A stretch of DNA of 9,583 nt. Origin: Ekhidna sp. (GTDB lineage Bacteria; Bacteroidota; Bacteroidia; Cytophagales; Cyclobacteriaceae). The stretch lies in contig JABSPG010000127.1 in NCBI GenBank assembly GCA_013214445.1, positions 1 through 9,583 of the forward strand. Direction: 5' to 3'. Positions 7,208-9,583 of the stretch are shown here, in pieces. Position 1 is the stretch's first letter; each line of letters opens with the position of its first letter. Made by a program: the position numbers and the translations under genes. The notes beneath the pieces were generated by a model, which ran no database searches, was not told where the DNA came from, and worked only from the letters and a program-made list of their open reading frames with translations.

Positions 7208-7230
7208 GTTTACCTGCTCTTTTTCTTCTT
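7196..7230 (+). terminator. Intrinsic terminator after clpB and the 46-residue ORF
   Basis: AGAGTAGG (7201-7208) pairs with CCTGCTCT (7213-7220) with one G-U wobble around the loop TTTA. The stem can be extended by GAAGA pairing with TTTTC. TTTTCTTCTT follows. The stem contains the TAG stop of the small ORF, so translation to the end would reach into the hairpin. Confidence 0.75.
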
Positions 7231-7296
7231 ATCTGGAACTTCTTTTCCGATTTATCCATTACATTTAATTCTTTATTCACCCGTAACAAGTACGTC

Positions 7297-7464
7297 ATGA
7301 CTGCAGAAGCAATTCAATCAGAGATCACAGCGCTAGAGGCTCAATTAACAGGAGACATGTTTTCCGATATGGAAATCAAAGACAAAATCCACAATCTCAA
7401 GATGAAGCAGAATGGCACCCGTCCCATGAACTCTGAGATTGAGTGTGTGGGTTGCGGTAGCTAA
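7297..7464 (+). CDS. 55-residue small protein ending in CVGCGS
   Basis: This encodes MTAEAIQSEITALEAQLTGD..., 55 residues, with the stop TAA at 7462-7464. The first half looks like an amphipathic helix or coiled coil (AIQSEITALEAQL). A GDMFSDMEIKDKIHNLKMKQ segment follows, then NGTRPMNSEIE and a C-terminal CVGCGS, with Cys50 and Cys53 in a C-x-x-C spacing. I have an impression that small Bacteroidota proteins of this shape with an E/C-rich CVGCGS tail exist, but I cannot name a family. The CxxC could bind zinc or iron, act in redox, or be a modified peptide tail; none is shown. It lies between the clpB terminator and the WG gene, with no Shine-Dalgarno. A partial -7-like box TACATTTA at 7260-7267 is a weak promoter hint. 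Confidence 0.7.
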   Translation: MTAEAIQSEITALEAQLTGDMFSDMEIKDKIHNLKMKQNGTRPMNSEIECVGCGS

Positions 7465-7571
7465 GTAGTTTTCTTAAAAAGACCTAGAAGCCCGAAATTT
7501 TAGTGATTTTGTGTTTCAATCTCGCAAGGCAAGGAAACCCTGGTGAGGTATTCTTGTCATTAGCCTGAAAT
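7465..7571. other. Intergenic gap, nothing convincing found
   Basis: This is 107 bp between the 55-residue ORF and the WG-repeat gene. I see no terminator hairpin with a T-run and no clean -33/-7 pair; TGATTTTG at 7504-7511 is one mismatch from TAnnTTTG but lacks a spaced TTTG. The WG gene may therefore be read through from the 55-residue ORF or have a promoter I cannot recognise. Confidence 0.4.
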
Positions 7572-8795
7572 ATGATTCGTATGAAGACTAACCAGGCATT
7601 TTTCACCATTTTCTGCTTTGCTGTTTTCTTTTCAGTAGCTCAGGAAGAAGACAAATACGATTACCAAGCGAGTTTTGGCGCCCATGGTCACAGTAGTTTT
7701 GCGGTCGTCCGGTCGGGAAGCTACTATGGAATGATTGATCGTGAAGGGAAAGAGGTACTTCCTTTGGCCTATGAGAAGATCTACTCCTATGGCGAGCCTG
7801 GCGCTAACTGGGCTAAAGTCCAAAAGGATGGCTTATACGGTTTCATCGACCGTTCGGGTGCCGTCTTGATCAAACCTATTTATGACCGCATCTACTCCTT
7901 TGGAGAAAAAGGGATAAACTGGGCCCTTGTCCTCAAAGATGGATTATACGGGTTTATTGATCGTAGCGGTAAGGAAATCGTTCCACCCATCTATTCAAGT
8001 ATCAACTCTTTTGGATCCCATGGAGTGACCTGGGCCAAAGTCCAGCGAGAAGGAAATTATGGTTTCATTGACCGTAGCGGAAAAGAGGTCGTTCCTGCAA
8101 AGTATCAACGTGTGGGAAGTTTTGGATCTATTGGTAGAGATTGGGCTAAGGTAGAGACCAATGGCTTGGTAGGATTCATCGATCGTGCAGGCGTGGAGAT
8201 TGTGCCTCCTACATACAATGCAGTCTCATCTTTTGGCACGGTGATCAATCACTGGGCCAGAGTGGAGAAAAATGGACTCTACGGTTTTCTAGATCGTGCT
8301 GGAAAAGAGGTGGTCAAGCCTTCTTATGAACGAATTTATAGTTTTGGGAGCAAGGGTGTTTCTCACCTGGCGATGGTTAGGAGAAATGGAAGGTACGGCT
8401 TTATTGATAAATCTGGAGCGGAGGTGCTTACCCCCATTTACGACAAGATTAGCTACTTTGATAAAGAGAATTCCAATTGGTCGCTGGTAGAGAAGGATGG
8501 AAAATTTGGCTTTATAGATAAGAGTGCCAAAGTAGTTGTACCTGTAGCAATGACGGACTTAAGCAACAGCTTTCATGAATTAAGCAATCATTTCGATTCT
8601 AAAGGGACACACTTAGGTAATGTAGGTCCGGTAAAAAAATACTGGGTCAGCGATTTTGTTGGGAAGTATGCGCTCATTAAGAGCAAGAAAACCTGGCAGT
8701 TGGGAGTGATTGACCAATCTTTTGATGTGATTGTTCCGGTGGATTACAAGAAGATCATGGTGGATGAAAAAGGCAATATTCACGTGTGGAAGTGA
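7572..8795 (+). CDS. Secreted WG-repeat protein
   Basis: This 407-residue protein has an N-terminal signal peptide (hydrophobic AFFTIFCFAVFFSVA, likely cut before QEED), so it is exported to the periplasm, surface or medium. A half repeat (about 33-51) is followed by seven full repeats starting at residues 52, 89, 126, 163, 200, 237 and 275 and an eighth degenerate one at 312. Each is 37 residues, except one of 38, with the pattern YGFIDRSGxExxxPxYxxIxSFGxxGxxWAxVxxxGL. The C-terminus carries a last partial copy (LGVIDQSFDVIVPVDY, about 377-392). This fits WG-repeat domains (PF14903 type), beta-rich modules of unclear function, probably binding or structural. The start at 7572 is not certain: Met4 (7581, MKTNQ) gives a more typical signal peptide and neither has a Shine-Dalgarno. 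It converges on the hydrolase gene. Confidence 0.88.
   Translation: MIRMKTNQAFFTIFCFAVFFSVAQEEDKYDYQASFGAHGHSSFAVVRSGSYYGMIDREGKEVLPLAYEKIYSYGEPGANWAKVQKDGLYGFIDRSGAVLIKPIYDRIYSFGEKGINWALVLKDGLYGFIDRSGKEIVPPIYSSINSFGSHGVTWAKVQREGNYGFIDRSGKEVVPAKYQRVGSFGSIGRDWAKVETNGLVGFIDRAGVEIVPPTYNAVSSFGTVINHWARVEKNGLYGFLDRAGKEVVKPSYERIYSFGSKGVSHLAMVRRNGRYGFIDKSGAEVLTPIYDKISYFDKENSNWSLVEKDGKFGFIDKSAKVVVPVAMTDLSNSFHELSNHFDSKGTHLGNVGPVKKYWVSDFVGKYALIKSKKTWQLGVIDQSFDVIVPVDYKKIMVDEKGNIHVWK
7725..8504 (+). repeat. In-gene tandem repeat, 111-bp period, seven units
   Basis: The DNA behind the seven full WG units repeats with a 111-bp period, with one unit of 114 bp (8280-8393) holding an extra codon (SHLA in place of xWA). 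Units are diverged at the nucleotide level while the protein pattern is kept, which fits old duplication followed by selection and not a recent expansion. Confidence 0.8.
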
Positions 8796-8807
8796 TAAAA
8801 ATGAAAA

Positions 8808-8841
8808 TGCCACTCTAATCACGAATCGAATTAAAGTGGCA
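8808..8841. terminator. Shared hairpin between convergent genes
   Basis: TGCCACT (8808-8814) and AGTGGCA (8835-8841) form a perfect 7-bp stem, continued after a C/A mismatch by TAAT/ATTA, with a 10-nt loop. On the minus strand it is followed by TTTTCATTTTT, a reasonable terminator for the hydrolase gene. On the plus strand the T-run (ATTTTTATC) comes about 8 nt later, so termination of the WG gene is weaker. Confidence 0.6.
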
Positions 8842-8863
8842 ACCTCCAATTTTTATCAAATAT

Positions 8864-9583
8864 TTACTTCCCAAATGCGTCTGCTAGCAAGACTTTCATT
8901 TCTTCCCAGCTGGCACTATCAGCTTCAGCATTGTAAGCAAGTGCCCCACTAAGCATCTCATGTTGGCTTGCGATCTCGTCTGCACCTTTGTTGGTAAAAG
9001 CATGCACTGCTCCTTCATATGAAACATACTTGTAATCGACCCCAGCAGCATCCATTACCATCTTGAAATCTTCTACTTGCTGACTACTGATCATTGGATC
9101 ATCTGCACCATTCGCAACAAGCACCTTCGCTTTAACAACACCTGCAGTGTCAGGCATGATCGGAAGACCTAGTCCGGCATGAAAAGCAGCAACGGCATCT
9201 AGGTCATATCCAGCACTGGCCATAGAGAGTGCCATAGTGCCTCCAAAGCAATAGCCAACCACGGCAATCTTTTCAGAATCTACGTTTGGATGATTTTTTA
9301 GCTGTTCTAAGGCGCTCTCAAAACGGACTTTGGCAAGATCCATATTGCTAACCACAGCTGTCATATACTTTCCTGCATCATCTGGATGGCTGGTGTTCTT
9401 ACCATCTCCGTACATATCAAGAGCGAAGGCAACATATCCTAGATCTGCTAGCATATCAGCACGCTCACGAGAATGCAAATTATGACCCCACCATTCGTGG
9501 ATAACCAATACTCCAGGTTTCTTTTCCGTACTTTCTTCTCCAGAGGCAAAATACCCCTTTAATGTAGTGGTATCTGCTGTGTA
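8864..9583 (-). CDS. Dienelactone hydrolase family protein, 5' end outside window
   Basis: The reading frame is open from the right edge to the stop at 8864, 239 residues, and the true start lies beyond 9583. An internal TTG at 9508 is not the start, because conserved sequence (YTADTTTLKGYFAS... KKPGVLVIHEWWG) precedes and spans it. This is an alpha/beta hydrolase of the dienelactone hydrolase type. Visible are the HEWWG motif, the nucleophile elbow GYCFGG with Cys at fragment residue 112, the acid in NGADDP (Asp161) and the histidine in GAVHAF (His194), so the Cys-Asp-His triad is intact. Known members hydrolyse dienelactones or other small esters and lactones; the real substrate here is unknown. 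No aromatic-degradation genes are nearby, so a housekeeping or detoxifying esterase is more likely. Any signal peptide would be outside the window. Confidence 0.93.
   Translation of the reverse strand, partial: YTADTTTLKGYFASGEESTEKKPGVLVIHEWWGHNLHSRERADMLADLGYVAFALDMYGDGKNTSHPDDAGKYMTAVVSNMDLAKVRFESALEQLKNHPNVDSEKIAVVGYCFGGTMALSMASAGYDLDAVAAFHAGLGLPIMPDTAGVVKAKVLVANGADDPMISSQQVEDFKMVMDAAGVDYKYVSYEGAVHAFTNKGADEIASQHEMLSGALAYNAEADSASWEEMKVLLADAFGK

Noticed and set aside
8296..8952. Small plus-strand ORFs at 8296-8490 and 8731-8952
   Set aside because: They overlap the WG gene, the terminator hairpin and the hydrolase gene out of frame and have no supporting features.
9506..9508. TTG as the start of the hydrolase
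   Set aside because: The same frame continues upstream with conserved hydrolase sequence to the window edge, so this is an internal Leu codon.
1..9583. CRISPR array, tRNA or rRNA, insertion sequence or attachment site
   Set aside because: I looked for regularly spaced short repeats, cloverleaf-like stems, transposase motifs and flanking inverted repeats and found none. The only tandem repeat is inside the WG gene.

Overview
The window looks like chromosome of a Bacteroidota bacterium, probably of the Cytophagales/Cytophagia type. The pointers are a giant exported Asp-box (BNR) beta-propeller protein of the kind usually handled by type IX secretion, a WG-repeat exported protein, small lipoproteins, mostly absent Shine-Dalgarno sequences, TAnnTTTG-like promoter boxes, and AACCTAA-type leaders directly ahead of start codons. 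The lineage is inferred from style, not from a marker gene.

Layout. Positions 1-3676 (minus) hold an apparent two-gene operon: a 128-residue putative lipoprotein or membrane-anchored protein, then, 12 nt downstream, the first 1092 codons of a very large exported Asp-box protein that runs off the left edge. Positions 3697-3857 are a repeat-rich non-coding stretch. A small, extremely acidic Glu/Ala-rich lipoprotein (3931-4194, minus) has its own intrinsic terminator (3883-3916) and a good candidate promoter. A 254-bp divergent gap then leads to clpB (4449-7067, plus), a full-length ClpB disaggregase with all motifs intact.

Two small genes that are easy to miss follow. A 46-residue single-membrane-span ORF starts inside the clpB stop codon (TGATG overlap) and ends inside an intrinsic terminator stem. 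A separate 55-residue ORF ends in CVGCGS. Next is a secreted WG-repeat protein with a very regular 37-residue (111-bp) period (7572-8795). It converges, over a hairpin at 8808-8841, on a minus-strand dienelactone-hydrolase-family gene that runs off the right edge.

How they fit together: clpB plus its overlapping small membrane ORF form one transcription unit that may be a protein-quality-control unit. The rest is mostly cell-envelope and exported material without an obvious joint pathway. I see no mobile element, CRISPR array, tRNA or rRNA, and no clear defence or biosynthetic system. The best leads for something undescribed are the two small ORFs after clpB and the non-propeller module inside the Asp-box protein.
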